Shown: positions 32,353 through 42,819, counted from the first letter of the stretch. The stretch: DNA of 64,000 nucleotides from Tubulanus polymorphus (GCF_964204645.1 NC_134027.1:27392485-27456484), one strand, 5' to 3'. Program-made: numbers and translations. Notes: generated by a model from the letters alone, not told the origin.

Positions 32353-35300
32353 CAGTATAGCGTGTGATAGTGACGAGTATTGTCTATATATTTGTTCAGG
32401 CTGGACTATCACTTGTATAAAGCATGTCGTAAAGATGCCTATAGTAAATGTGGTGCTACCGAGCAGTGGTACAATACTCAACAGATACACAACGTTCCCG
32501 TTCAGGAAAATAGCGCAACTCCCGTTTTAACATGTTTATATTGGGTGATGAAATTGAGACAGCCCGGTCGTCAGGTGAGACCATCAGTTATACGGCTGTG
32601 TTTTAATAGTTCAGTGTACACTGGTGATCACCGCTCCCCTCACACACCCCTCTATACACCTATCACCTCTGTACATTGTACTAGATGTCTATATACACAC
32701 ATGACTAGGTACCGGGGGTGAATGGTCGTGATGGATTCTCTTCATTCTGGGGGTTTAGGGTGAATGATGGTTATGGATTCTCTTCATTATTTTTCACACT
32801 CTACAATGAATATTCATACAACACAAATTATACAGGTATCAATTTACAGCCTGGAACCACCCATTCAGCCTGGAACCACCCACTCAGCCTGGAACCACCC
32901 TCCTAAGTCTTAAAGAAATGTCTGGTGTTTGTAGTTCATTTTCAATTAAAAATATCTCTGGTGAAGTTCTTAACTCACATGTGAAGTGTGGACGATCAGT
33001 TTTTGAAAATGAGCTGATAAAATATCTAATATCTGGTGTTTGTAGTTCATTTTCAATTAAAAATGTCTCAGGTGAAGCACTGAACACATGTGAAGTGTGG
33101 ACGATCAGTTTTTGAAAGTGAGCTGATAAAATGTCTAATGTCTGGTGTTCGTAGTTCATTTTCAATTAAAAATGTCTCAGGTGAAGCACTGAACACATGT
33201 GAAGTGTGGACGATCAGTTTTTGAAAGTGAGCTGATAAAATATCTAATATCCGGTGTTCGTAGTTCATTTTCTGGTGATGTGAATGTTTCTGGTGAAGTT
33301 CTTAACACATGTGAAATAAGGGTGGATGATCAGTTTTTGTATGCTCATTAAAATGTCTGGTGTTTGTAGTTCATAGTGCAGTGAGATAAATGATACCTGT
33401 ATAAACAGTGTTGAGGAGACAGAGTTGTGTTAATGTCATGTGTGTATAAAGACAGTTTTATTTATTGTTTTTGATTACTCTCTGATTTTAGATTGTCCCC
33501 TCGATTATATCGGAAATGTTCCCAAAATGCAAAGACGTTGTGCGGCGCCACCGACTGGACAAACTTGAAACTACAGAACTACGATGAACATCTATTAACG
33601 TTTTCTTGTCTTTATTCAAATATGAAAAATGGAAAGGTTCGAATTAATAAACATTGAATCAGTGATGGGGAGAAGGAGGGGAGGAGGGAGGAGGGAGGAA
33701 TGAGTGAATTCAAATAGGATCTGTTCAATATCTAATAGGGGGTTCATTAACCGAGGCTCACAATTACTGTCACTTTTTCACTTCTATCTGTTTCCTAGAT
33801 CTCTTTATTATTTGTCACATCGATTGTTTTATCATGAAGATAAAATTATTGTATCTGAAGTATAAATCACTCACTGACGATGTCTTTTCAATTATTTTCG
33901 ATGCAATAATTTTATACGTTGATATTAAGATCCACAATAGAATAGCATAAACTTGATGAGACTGTAATCATATCAGTGAAATCAATCGTGAAAATCTATT
34001 AGAAAAAATGTAATAATGAGCACTATAAAGTGTTTGATAGTTGCTATTCTATAATGGTTCTACAAATCGTGATATAAGAATTTTTTGAAAGCTGTCGCTG
34101 AATTGAAGTAGTGAACTATAATGCAATCACTTTTATTCGATGTATTAAAGTTTAATTTGATGTATTTCAGTTGGAACGTGAATGCGCTATGGAAGTTAAA
34201 CGAGTAATGAGACAGAGAGCTGTTAGTGTCGAGATGGAACCACGTATTGAGGAACCGTGTATGAAAGATTTAGCCGAATTCTGCAGTGAAAACGTACAAA
34301 AGGGAAACGTAAGTAGCATCTATTAACGATGATAACAAACTACTGCGGCAAGTGAACATCCACCAGGTGTCGCTAGTGTGCAGTGGGACATCAACCACTG
34401 CAGCGATAGAGGATTCCACCTGTGGCATGCGAGGATCTGCCAGGTGTCACTAGTAATTCTTCGGTCATCCGCACTTTGATTTATCCTAGATTTCAAATAA
34501 AAATGAATAAACTCTTCGGCACCTTTAAATGAAAACTACCAGGGGTACATACCAAACACGAAGAGTAGAAAAGTGTTTATGTTCCTCACAACTTGTTTTG
34601 ACAATATTTGAATTCATGAGTTCAAAAATACAGTCTTCAACATCGATAGTTAAACTCTTTACATTCAGAGGAGTAGAACTGTGTCTTAACACGTCGTCTT
34701 TAGGAATAGCCGGTGCTTGATCAAATCAATTTCGTTGTAATTTCAGGAAATCGAATGTTTACAAGATCATTTAGAAGATTTAGCCGATGAATGTCGATCT
34801 GCTGTTGGTAATTTCACTGAAGATGAAGACATGGATCCTGAATTAGATCGGATATTGATTAAAGCTTGTACTCCGATGATTAAAAAGTTCTGCGATGAAT
34901 TGATGTCGCAGGACGATACCGAACCCGGGGACGTGATGGAATGTTTAATCAGACAGAAACATCACCCGAAAATGAATAAGAAATGTCGAGCAGGAGTCGA
35001 ACATCATCAACTTGTAAGTAACATCATTCATAAATACACTGGGTTTGTAGCAAGGCTAACATTTTAAAATCTAGAAATTTCTCTGACTCACTCAAGATGT
35101 GAAATCACATGGACGAACCAGTAAATGGACGAAATGTGACCACCACCCTGTAAAATGTGCTTACTCTTTTTGGACTTGATGTTATTTATCCCAGGGAATA
35201 TCTGCTGATGAATTTTATTGTATCTTTCCAGTTACAACTTAGTCAAAATTTAAAGTGGTCGTTTCTTTCAAAAATAGATTATAAATTTGATTGCATTGCC

Positions 35301-38300
35301 TTTTTCATACTTAAATGATTGATTAAGACAAAATGCTGTGAACTTGACTTCTTGATTCTGGAAAGTGCTGAATTTTGTCATAGTCCACAACAAACCTGCT
35401 ACAAACCTTGCATTCACTTAATAACCTCAAACTACAGAATTGTAATACAAACTCATTAGAATCAGTGATGTGATTATAGTGAAGTAAAAGTGAAAATGTT
35501 CTAATTTCAGATTTCAATGAAAGGATTTAAATTTACCTATCAGTTCAAAGAAGCTTGCAAATTAGATGTAATAAGAAATTGTCAGGGCCATTCAAAAAAG
35601 AAGTAAGATATTCATCGGATTTCTGATGATACATGATATATGATAAGATAAATGATATTTGATATAAGATAAATGATATGATAATATGATGTATTTAAAG
35701 GAGTGATGTCATCGTGTGTTTAAGTGAAGTCGTTAGAAACGATACTTTGTACGATCGACCGCCAAGAATCTCTCGCGAATGTCGACAGAAATTAAAATTC
35801 GAATTATTCCAACGGGTAAGTGTGCGCCCGTGGGTGTGTGCGCGCCCATGTGGGTGTGCGCGCCCGTGTGGGTGTGTGCGCGCCCATGTGGGTGTGCGCG
35901 CTCGTGGGTGTGTGCGCGCCCGTGTGGGTGTGTGCGCGCGTGTGTGCATTCTACAGTTTCAACATTGCATAAGTCATTATCTCGGTTGTATTTTATTATT
36001 TTTGAATTAGTCCGAAAACATTCAGTTTGATCCAAAACTGAGAAAAGGTTGCGCTGCGGATCAACAGAAATTTTGTAGTAATGTCGTACCTGGAAGTTCA
36101 GCTGTAAGTTTGAAATACTCAGTTTCACATTCGTGACTTATATCCAAAACTAGTCTTAAGATTGGTTATTGAACTAAGGTCGCTTAGACTGGTCTCGAAT
36201 CATGACCGTGAATCTGGGATCCAGAAACTATTACATGTGCTGTAGATTTGATGTGAATTAATTTGATATTTTTGATTTATTTAGGTTTTAGAATGTTTAA
36301 AGAAACATCAACAAAAACTATCAGATAAATGTCATAGAATCGTATTCAAACGTCAGGTAATTAATGGATTATTCACCAATGTTCAATTCATTTCACTTGT
36401 ATCCAGTATTGTGTATCCTGTATTGTGTATCCTGTATTGTGTATCCAGTATCCTGTATTGTGTATCCTGTATTGTGTATCATTTTCATACACTATTCTTT
36501 AATTTCATGTATTTTATTTTGTAGAAAGTTGAATTGGTTGTGAATAATGCGGATTATCAGTTAATGACTCAGTGTAAATCAATGATTAAGGTAAAGTTGA
36601 GTTCTCATCTCATTCCTTAATAACTTATCATCTCAAAATCAATTGAGACAAATCACAGTCAATTGTTAGTACATGAAACACCCACAATATTAAAAATCTA
36701 ATTTACTACAAAATGTTTACTGTGACATTTGGGGTAGAATGCTTTTATCCTCTTTGAATAAGTCTTTTAGAATTAATCTTCAATATTTTAGGTCATTTAT
36801 ATCACTTTGTAAACTCAAAAGGCAAACTTAATCTAAAAACTCAAACTCAAAAGAACTGACACAAAACTCACTTCAAACTCATCATCATCCATTCAGTGTC
36901 TATATGTGATTGTTTTTACAGATTCATTGTTCATCGGTTCAATCATCTGAAATTCTCAACTGTTTGAAAAAACACAAAGATCAAATGGATTTCGACGTTA
37001 AATGTAGAAAAGTCGTTTACAACCGTTTGGAAACTAAAAGTCACGGTAAGTCAAAATTACCTCAATTCATTTACAGTTATATATAAGTTAAGTCAAAACT
37101 ACCTCAACTCATCAATAACCATTCACAGGTTCAGTCAGTGAACCAATGTCATCTTTAATGAAGTCATCTCTATTTTTGGAGTCCATATTTGTATTTATAA
37201 TTCAATTAACTAAGTTTTATTTATCATTTTGATAATTCTTCAATGTAATGATTGTCGGAACTACAATGACTTCAGCAGTAGCGAGTTTCCCTGTATATTC
37301 CCTAACGTTGTATGTTTGTATTGTTGAATACAGATTACAGATTTAATCCACAACTGATGCGAGAATGTAAATTAGATATTCCTAAATTCTGTCGACCGAT
37401 CATCAATAAACGTAAAAAAGATACCGAAATGGAAGGTGAAGTTATCAACTGTTTGAAATTACAGTTAGTTAAAAAGGTAAGATTTTCATCTTCTGATTTA
37501 CGCTGGTTTCAATGTGTCAATCCGTACCTCTGAACCGCCCTCCCCTCCATCAGTCCTGAAACCCCTGATGCAGCCCTGAACTGACCCCTCATTGAACTTT
37601 TTGTAGATGTTATCTCCTTCCTGTGAAACAAGAATCAAGAATATAATCATGGAATCATCGTTACATTACAAACAGGATCCAGTTTTAGCTAAAGCTTGTC
37701 GCGAAGAGGTTAGTGTATATTCAACAGATTCCTGGTCAGTTAGCTGACTAGCTGGCTGGTCAGTTGGCTGGTGGGTCAGTCAGCTGGCTAGCTGGCTGGT
37801 CGGTCGGCTGATCATTTGAATGACTGCAGATTATTCTAATTCATTGAATTGTATATGATTATTTTCTGTGTAGATTTTAACGATGTGTCCTGATAAACTA
37901 TCGGATGGCGATGAATCACGTTATGGCGGCGTTGAAGAATGTTTGAAAAACAAATTCAAACAACATAAGATTAAAAAACGAGTTTGTCAAGATGTAAGCA
38001 TCATTTCAAATAGTTAGACAGTTAATACATGGTTTTCGTGAAGATATCTGATTGTGAAACTAAACCACGGTCTTGTTACTGGCTTGTCGTATATTCATTT
38101 GAGATATTTGGCAACTTTTCCTTATGAAGATAATGCTTGAAATTGCGTTAACAAACAAGAGGGAAGAAAGGGAGGGTCCTAAATGAATCGTTAAGTTGAT
38201 TGTTCGAGGATTTTGTGGAATTGTAAAGTTGATTGTTTGATGATTGTATTTACAGGAGGTGATGCGATTGTTATCGGAGAGTAAAGTTGATATACACATC

Positions 38301-39871
38301 GATGCGTTATTGTTTAAAGCGTGTTCTTTAGATGTTCAACATTTATGTCATGATGTTCTTCCTGGTGAAGGCAGACGTAAGTTATTTATAAGCAATAATA
38401 GCTGTTTATTCTGGAATCTAAATAAAACATATTGAACACAATGGAGAGAGTGGAGGAGTGTTCAGAAGATCATGACACCCGTTTCATATGAGAATCAATT
38501 GGAATCTCTCAAAAGCGGTTAATGAATATCCCTGATGAGCTGCACTGTTACACCCTACCCCTCACATACGCTTCACTCTAGTCAACCTCTCTCCCATAGA
38601 CAATCCAAGGCTACCCGACTGTATGAGCCAGCCATTCCCAACCCTAGCTCAGTGACATCACAAACTTAAACACTTAAAACCATAGGTCGAGTGACCAGTG
38701 ACATCACAGCCACTCAGTATTGGCAGCTAGCCCTAACCCTAGGTCAGCTGACCAGTGACATCACAGCCACTCAGTACTAGCAGCTAACCCTAACCCTAGG
38801 TCAGGTGACCAGTGACATCACAGTCACTCAGTACTAGCAGCTAACCCTAACCCTAGGTCAGCTGACCAGTGACATCACAGCCACTGAGTACTAGCAGCTA
38901 ACCCTAACCCTAGGTCAGGTGACCAGTGACATCACAGCCACTCAGTACTAGCAGCTAACCCTAACCCTAGGTCAGGTGACCAGTGACATCACAGCCACTC
39001 AGTACTAGCAGCTAACCCTAACCCTAGGTCAGGTGACCAGTGACATCACAGCCACTGAGTACTAGCAGCTAACCCTAACCCTAGGTCAGGTGACCAGTGA
39101 CATCACAGCATCTGAGTACTAGCAGCTAACCCTAACCCTAGGTCAGCTGACCAGTGACATCACAGCCACTCAGTACTAGCAGCTAACCCTAACCCTAGGT
39201 CAGGTGACCAGTGACATGACAGATCCCCATGACTGGCATGACAAAGTGTTGATATTAGTTGGAGCCACCCTAGGTCAGTTTTAGGACTGGATTCTAATGG
39301 TGTCTCTATTTTGTTTCTATTTGAATTATAGAAATGTCATGTTTATTATCTACACTTGAGGAACAGCCACAGGCGTTAGATCACACATGTAAAAAAATGT
39401 TACAAGAACGAGTCGATATGTGGGAATACGCTGCCAAGGTAAATCAATAAACAGTCACTGTTACAATCTGATTCTTTAAACGGTTGAAACTTTTGAAATT
39501 GATTAATTTTGAGTTGAATTAGATTTAACTGACAACTGAAGGAAGTGGATCCGGAATCCAGCTGCACTGTTTAAGTTCAAATTCAATTCTACAGTTGAAC
39601 ATACGAAGTGAATTTATGTCAAATTCTAACTGTGAGAACTGTGAAACTATAGGTGTTATCAGAACATGTTTTATTGTCTAATTTATCGATGTTGTATTTT
39701 CAGCTGGCTCCACCAGAAACATTGAAAGATGTCGCCATACAGCTGAATCAATCTCCTTCGAGACAATACTTTATAGCAGTGATATTTGCTGTAATTGGAT
39801 TTATATTTATTGGTGGTTTATTTTGTGGTCGTGTGACAAAACGAGTTCGCGCTGAAGTGAAAAACAAGTAA
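20339..39871 (+). CDS. GLG1: Golgi apparatus protein 1 (GLG1; cysteine-rich FGF receptor / E-selectin ligand 1 family)
   Basis: Single-pass Golgi glycoprotein built of cysteine-rich GLG1 repeats; vertebrate orthologues bind FGFs and E-selectin. Exons: 20339-20974, 21119-21151, 21232-21318, 21822-22052, 22698-22943, 23501-23687, 24250-24494, 24808-24929, 31941-32042, then 32400-32574 or 33492-33636, then 34171-34308, 34747-35013, 35511-35602, 35701-35815, 36011-36103, 36285-36356, 36525-36590, 36922-37045, 37334-37476, 37607-37708, 37874-37993, 38256-38376, 39332-39438, 39704-39871. All phases agree. The product is 1263 or 1253 aa depending on exon choice (human about 1180). Exon 1 gives a signal peptide (hydrophobic core about residues 20-36) and a Gln-rich stretch. 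Repeats keep the family pattern with Cys, Leu-Tyr-x-x-Cys and ECL/NCLK segments. The last exon encodes the membrane anchor (hydrophobic run ending FIGGLFCGR) and the basic cytosolic tail GRVTKRV. Intron 8 is the giant minisatellite. Confidence 0.95.
21400..21770. repeat. Degenerate GGAACTGGGTCC-type repeats in GLG1 intron 3
   Basis: Many imperfect copies of GTGGAACTGGGTCC and AGATCCTGAGCTCCTG fill this intron. The motif resembles the ends of the fold-back family seen intact at 23313-23422, so this is probably an internally expanded relative. Confidence 0.6.
22220..22420. repeat. Degenerate GGGAAATTTGGGAA repeats in GLG1 intron 4
   Basis: Purine-rich imperfect repeats of AAACTTGGGAATTTGG type. 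No coding segment is supported here. Confidence 0.5.
23313..23422. mobile_element. Fold-back MITE-like element, CAGTTCCACAGTT family
   Basis: The left end GGACCCAGTTCCACAGTTGT pairs with the right end GGAACTGTGGAACTGGACCC, with complementary GAGTTA/TAACTC tracts inside. It is about 110 bp and non-coding, in GLG1 intron 5. Related sequence occurs near 230-290, 4735-4995, 8460-8570 and 21400-21770. Confidence 0.65.
24043..24152. mobile_element. Fold-back MITE-like element, GGGCCCAGCTTC family
   Basis: The ends GGGCCCAGCTTCGGAAATAG and TTTTTGTGAAGCTGGGCCC form terminal inverted repeats around an AT-rich palindromic core with AAATCGATTTA twice. About 110 bp, in GLG1 intron 6. Confidence 0.6.
24932..25096. 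repeat. CCTCTCC-rich pyrimidine tract at the start of GLG1 intron 8
   Basis: Imperfect CCCTCTCCT repeats begin directly after the exon 8 donor (AAG, then GTAAAC) and run up to the 42-bp array. The tract is a very long polypyrimidine stretch before the first array acceptor. Confidence 0.9.
25097..31966 (+). repeat. Giant 42-bp minisatellite (about 163 copies) derived from the GLG1 exon 9 acceptor
   Basis: Each unit is 42 bp and contains ACTGATTCTATTTTAAG, then GATTATGAATTG, then TTTATTGGATCA. The last copy runs straight into GLG1 exon 9, whose acceptor AG at 31939-31940 and first codons are the same sequence. The unit therefore equals the 3' splice site plus the start of exon 9. Copies are almost identical; the main variable base is C or T in a His codon. 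One frame is open for long stretches, coding a 14-residue repeat with CLLDHTDS and ILRIMN. Interruptions: a TGA in one unit (25479-25481), an 11-bp deletion near 27230, a degenerate patch at about 27330-27455, and a TA insertion at two places (near 29247 and 30173). Confidence 0.97.
31941..32042 (+). CDS. GLG1: GLG1 exon 9, the functional end of the acceptor array
   Basis: Exon 8 ends in phase 2 (GAC TCA AG) and exon 9 begins G ATT ATG, giving GDSRIMNCLLDH, which matches the conserved GLG1 pattern with SCLL/CLMEH. It continues to a segment ending EVQYFMARDW and stops at donor GTAAGT (32043). This exon is required for the protein and identifies which array unit is ancestral or canonical. Confidence 0.9.
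32030..32133. repeat. 52-bp tandem duplication covering the exon 9 donor site
   Basis: The block CTCGTGATTGGAAGTAAGTA with its downstream 30 bp occurs at 32030-32081 and again at 32082-32133 with about two differences. It duplicates the last 13 exon bases and the 5' splice site. Use of the second donor would read GAT TGG AAG TAA, an immediate stop. Confidence 0.9.
32304..32358. repeat. (CAG)15 tract just upstream of GLG1 exon 10
   Basis: About 15 tandem CAG trinucleotides plus two interrupted ones end about 45 bp before the exon 10 acceptor AG at 32398-32399. It is intronic here, not polyglutamine coding. The many AG dinucleotides mean the branch point for exon 10 must lie in the short segment after the tract. 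Confidence 0.9.
32400..32574 (+). CDS. GLG1: GLG1 exon 10, first of two alternative homologous exons
   Basis: Begins in phase 2 (AA from exon 9 plus G gives Lys) and encodes LDYHLYKACRKDAYSKCGAT and so on to RQPGRQ, ending in phase 0 before donor GTGAGA. It corresponds to the single vertebrate segment LYRKC...CLYRHAY. The length of 175 bp is not a multiple of 3. Confidence 0.85.
32915..33390. repeat. About 108-bp tandem repeat between the two alternative GLG1 exons
   Basis: Four to five copies of a unit containing GTTCATTTTCAATTAAAAAT and GTGTGGACGATCAGTTTTTG fill the middle of the intron separating exons 10 and 11. Short open frames on both strands are products of the repeat. Confidence 0.85.
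33492..33636 (+). CDS. GLG1: GLG1 exon 11, second of two alternative homologous exons
   Basis: Begins with A, so exon 9 (ending AA) joins to give AAA Lys, then LSPRLYRKCSQNAKTLCGAT to SNMKNGK, ending in phase 0 before GTTCGA. It is the same module as exon 10: Leu-Tyr-x-x-Cys, CGAT, CLY and Met-Lys are shared in order. The length of 145 bp is not a multiple of 3. If read after exon 10 (phase 0) it hits TGA after 31 codons. Confidence 0.85.
35818..35945. repeat. GTGTGCGCGCCC minisatellite
   Basis: Alternating purine-pyrimidine repeats of GTGTGCGCGCCCGTGTGG type directly after the donor of the GLG1 exon ending at 35815. The composition could adopt Z-DNA (inference). Open frames of His/Thr/Arg or Cys/Val repeats here are artefacts. 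Confidence 0.9.
36410..36482. repeat. GTATCCTGTATTGT short tandem repeat
   Basis: Five or so copies of a 14-15 bp unit within a GLG1 intron. Confidence 0.8.
38690..39225. repeat. 58-bp minisatellite in GLG1 intron before exon 24
   Basis: About nine copies of a unit with GCAGCTAACCCTAACCCTAG and GGTCAGGTGACCAGTGACAT. Each unit carries AACCCTAACCCTA, a short interstitial telomere-like run, and shares TAACCCTAG and GGTCAGGTGACCAG with the array at 16940-17390, so the two may be related. Confidence 0.9.
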
Positions 39872-39902
39872 CATTTTATATGGTTTGATCAACTATCTAC
39901 AG

Positions 39903-39957
39903 TTTACAGCAGTGTCAACAGTATCAACAGTGTCAACAGTATCAACAGTGTGGACAG
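39903..39957. repeat. ACAGTGTCAACAGTATCA short tandem repeat
   Basis: About five 9-bp half units directly after the GLG1 stop codon (39869-39871), probably in the 3' UTR. Confidence 0.8.
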
Positions 39958-40021
39958 CGAACTGGGACAGATTACACGAGTGTGGGAAGGAGTTAAGGCT
40001 ATTGGTCAGGTTAGGCTCCTT

Positions 40022-40160
40022 GGGCCAGTTGCACAGTCGTGACCTAAGTCCAAAGGTGGTCTTAAATCTTAACACCAATCTTAAGTTGTTAGATTAGCTA
40101 TAGAACTAAGTTGGTCTTATACTGGTCTTAAGTCTAAGCCATGACTATGCAACCGGCCCC
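40022..40160. mobile_element. Fold-back MITE, GGCCAGTTGCACAGTC family (copy 1)
   Basis: The ends GGGCCAGTTGCACAGTCGTG and CATGACTATGCAACCGGCCC are inverted repeats around a 100-bp core with TAAGTTGTTAGATTAGCTAT. It is the same element as 46455-46593 and 58296-58434. It lies just downstream of the GLG1 stop, probably in the 3' UTR. Confidence 0.8.
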
Positions 40161-40937
40161 TTGTGGTTAGGGAGGGGTAAGGCTCGCACTAGGAGTAAGG
40201 AGTGACTGACGCCTGTAACTGTAGATAGTTCATTCTATTTCATATTCCCATTTCTTAGTCACAGACAATGATTTTATATGATAAGAAAATATGTATGCAA
40301 AAATATGAACAAACAGATAAATTATTGACTTTCATTTCTAGCATTCGATGCATATATAATATAAGAATAGAATTGAAACACGTTCTCGGTATATGTGTGA
40401 TAAGATCTATCATTCCTGTCTTGTTGTTTATGTTTATTGATGCCTGTCGTTCTGATTGTTTTCAATCATCAGGTTCTCGTCGAAACTCTCGAGTCAAAAT
40501 TGTTTTATAAACCTAGACTTAAACACGCAAGTTATTCTAGAAATGTTCATCTTGTCGATCCGACAAATATTATTACTCAAGAAAATTGAATTGTGTAAAG
40601 ATATGAGATATTTGCTTGCTGTAGATCGAGAGGGATGGAAGGGGTGTGGGGCGGGTATATTGATAGAATACAAGTAAAACGTAGATTACATATTGTGAAT
40701 GTAGTTAGTTAGAATTAGTTTTACTTGTGTTTAGAGAATCTCAATATTATTAACAGTACCTGTATCTATAGTGTATGATTATATATGGTACCTGTGTTAT
40801 GTATATTCGGTCTCTAATCTGTATAAAATTATTTCTTTGTCGCGAATCAAAAATTTTATGTGAACTCGATATTGATTGTGAAAATATGCATTATTCGTAA
40901 CGAACATTTGAGCTGAGCAATGTAAACCAAACTGGGA

Positions 40938-41450
40938 CAAACCAGTTGCATAGTTGTGGTTTCAGTGAAAAAATGGTCTTACTCTGTGAGACTGGTCTTA
41001 GATGTAATAATGATCTTAGACTGGTCTTAAGTTGTTAAATCGACTATAGAACTTAAATGAGTTTAGACTGGTCTTAAGTTGTTAGATTGGTTATAGAACC
41101 AAAATGAGCTTAGACTGGTCTTAAGTTGTTAGATTGGTTATAGAACCAAAATGTGTTTAGACTGGTCTTAAGTTGTTAGATTGGTTATAGAACCAAAATG
41201 AGCTTGGACTGGTCTTAAGTTGTTAGATTGGTTATAGAACCAAAACGAGCTTAGACTGGTCTTAAGATGTCAGATTGGTTATAGAACCAAAATGAGCTTA
41301 TACTGGTCTTAGAACCAAAATGATCTTAGATTGGTCTTAAGTTGTTAAATTGACTATAGAAGCAAAATGAGTTTAGACCGGTCTGAATTTGTTAGATTGG
41401 CTATAGAACCAGAATGAGCTTATCTGAAGCCTCGACTGTGCAACTGAGTC
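40938..41450. mobile_element. Copy of the same MITE family with an internally amplified 47-bp unit
   Basis: The outer ends ACCAGTTGCATAGTTGTGG and CGACTGTGCAACTGAGTC match the family, but the core unit (TTAGACTGGTCTTAAGTTGT, then TAGATTGGTTATAGAACC) is repeated about eight times. A MITE seems to have become a minisatellite. Confidence 0.75.
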
Positions 41451-41755
41451 TGATCTGATGCTGTAGAGAAAGTTTCTCCTGATTCTAGTTTAAATATGAT
41501 TGCATTCATTGTCCGTCCATTTAATGCAATCATATTTGATTCTCAGTCTATTTTACTCCTAAATGCGAAACAACGAATCATATTTTATCTTTCTTGTAAT
41601 CAAATCATCTCTAGATGATATTTGTGTAATCGCTCTATGTATTTAACCAGCACACATGGTCTGCAGTTTGGAGTTGGTTCGTGTTTGAATATTTATACGT
41701 GTCGATAGTAAAATGTCATTAATTTATTATCAACAATCAACTCTTTATACGGTAT

Positions 41756-41918
41756 GGGATCATTCATTTATTACGTACGCATAAAATTTGAATTTTTCAA
41801 CCCCCTCCCCCTCTGTACGCAAAATCGGACATTTTTTCATATACATTATGCATTACAGTACACAATTGCACTGACCCCTCCCCCTCCCCTAATGCGTACG
41901 TAATAAATGAATGACCCC
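41756..41918. mobile_element. MITE with ATTCATTTATTACGTACGCA ends
   Basis: The left end GGGATCATTCATTTATTACG and the right end CGTAATAAATGAATGACCCC are near-perfect terminal inverted repeats of about 28 bp. TAT flanks both sides and may be the target duplication. The interior is 100 bp and non-coding. Confidence 0.75.
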
Positions 41919-42175
41919 TATGCGCCCATCTTGCGTTGTGTACTATTTTTTAGAAATTTAATCAAAATCTTACGACTTTCGATTGATATACATCAAAATT
42001 TGGAACAAAAAATGCAATAATTTTTAATTTTTTATATATTTTGGCTTGAAAATGAGTGAATAATTGACTATTTTACTGGATTCTCGGGAGTGTATTTACC
42101 TGTTTTAGGTTTATGTCGTACGCGTGTTATCAATATTAATCATTTATCATTACCAGGTATATTTAAAAACACACA

Positions 42176-42310
42176 GCCCAGTTGTACGGCTGTGACTTCA
42201 TTCCAAGAATGGACATATATCTTAAGACTGGTCTTAAGTCGTTCATTTGGTTCTAAATCCAAAATGAGCTTAGATAGGTCCTGGAAGAAGCCAAAGACTG
42301 CACATCTGGA
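42176..42310. repeat. Degenerate relative of the GGCCAGTTGCACAGTC MITE family
   Basis: Shares CTTAAGACTGGTCTTAAGT and AAAATGAGCTTAGA with the family. The ends are decayed. No coding content. Confidence 0.5.
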
Positions 42311-42642
42311 TCCAAGTGTTAGAAATAAGTTAAAGTAAACCATGGGATAGAATTATAACTTGGTTCATCCACAGGTTAACTTAACCAAATTTTACACCCA
42401 ACCACATTGGTTCTGTGCACATGGGTTGTTACAGTATAACTGTTAATACAAATCTAGTAGCCAAGAGTAAATTTGTCGTATGAAACAGGTTTCGTATTAT
42501 CTAAATCTGGATTGATATAAATATCTATAGCTGGGATATGCTGGAACTCATTGTAATAAACAGGTTTCATATTTAACACAGAATCGTATTAACGAGGTTC
42601 AAAATTCCACCCTAGTGTGTTGAATAACGGGAATACCACTAT

Positions 42643-42811
42643 AGTGCGTCTACACCGCAGCGCGGTGTATCGTTAGTTACTAATATTTCACTATGTTTGA
42701 CAGGTGCATTTTTCAAGAGAGATAATTACTAATTACATCAATACACCGCAGTGCGGTGTTCTAGCAAAATCTATCACTGATTTATACGCCGCACTGCGGT
42801 GTAGACGCACT
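42643..42811. mobile_element. Fold-back element with three copies of an ACACCGCAGTGCGGTGT palindrome
   Basis: The ends AGTGCGTCTACACCGCAG and CTGCGGTGTAGACGCACT are inverted repeats. Each end itself contains a small palindrome (CACCGC...GCGGTG) and a third copy lies inside near 42743. The interior is about 130 bp of AT-rich, non-coding sequence. Confidence 0.7.
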
Positions 42812-42819
42812 GAAAGGGT

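Noticed and set aside
32222-32530. Poly-Ser open frame or poly-Leu antisense frame over the CAG tract
   Set aside because: The tract is intronic; the real frame at this site begins at the exon 10 acceptor (32400) in another phase.
41756-41918. Protein-coding transposon
   Set aside because: The interior between the inverted ends is only about 100 bp; it can only be a non-autonomous element.
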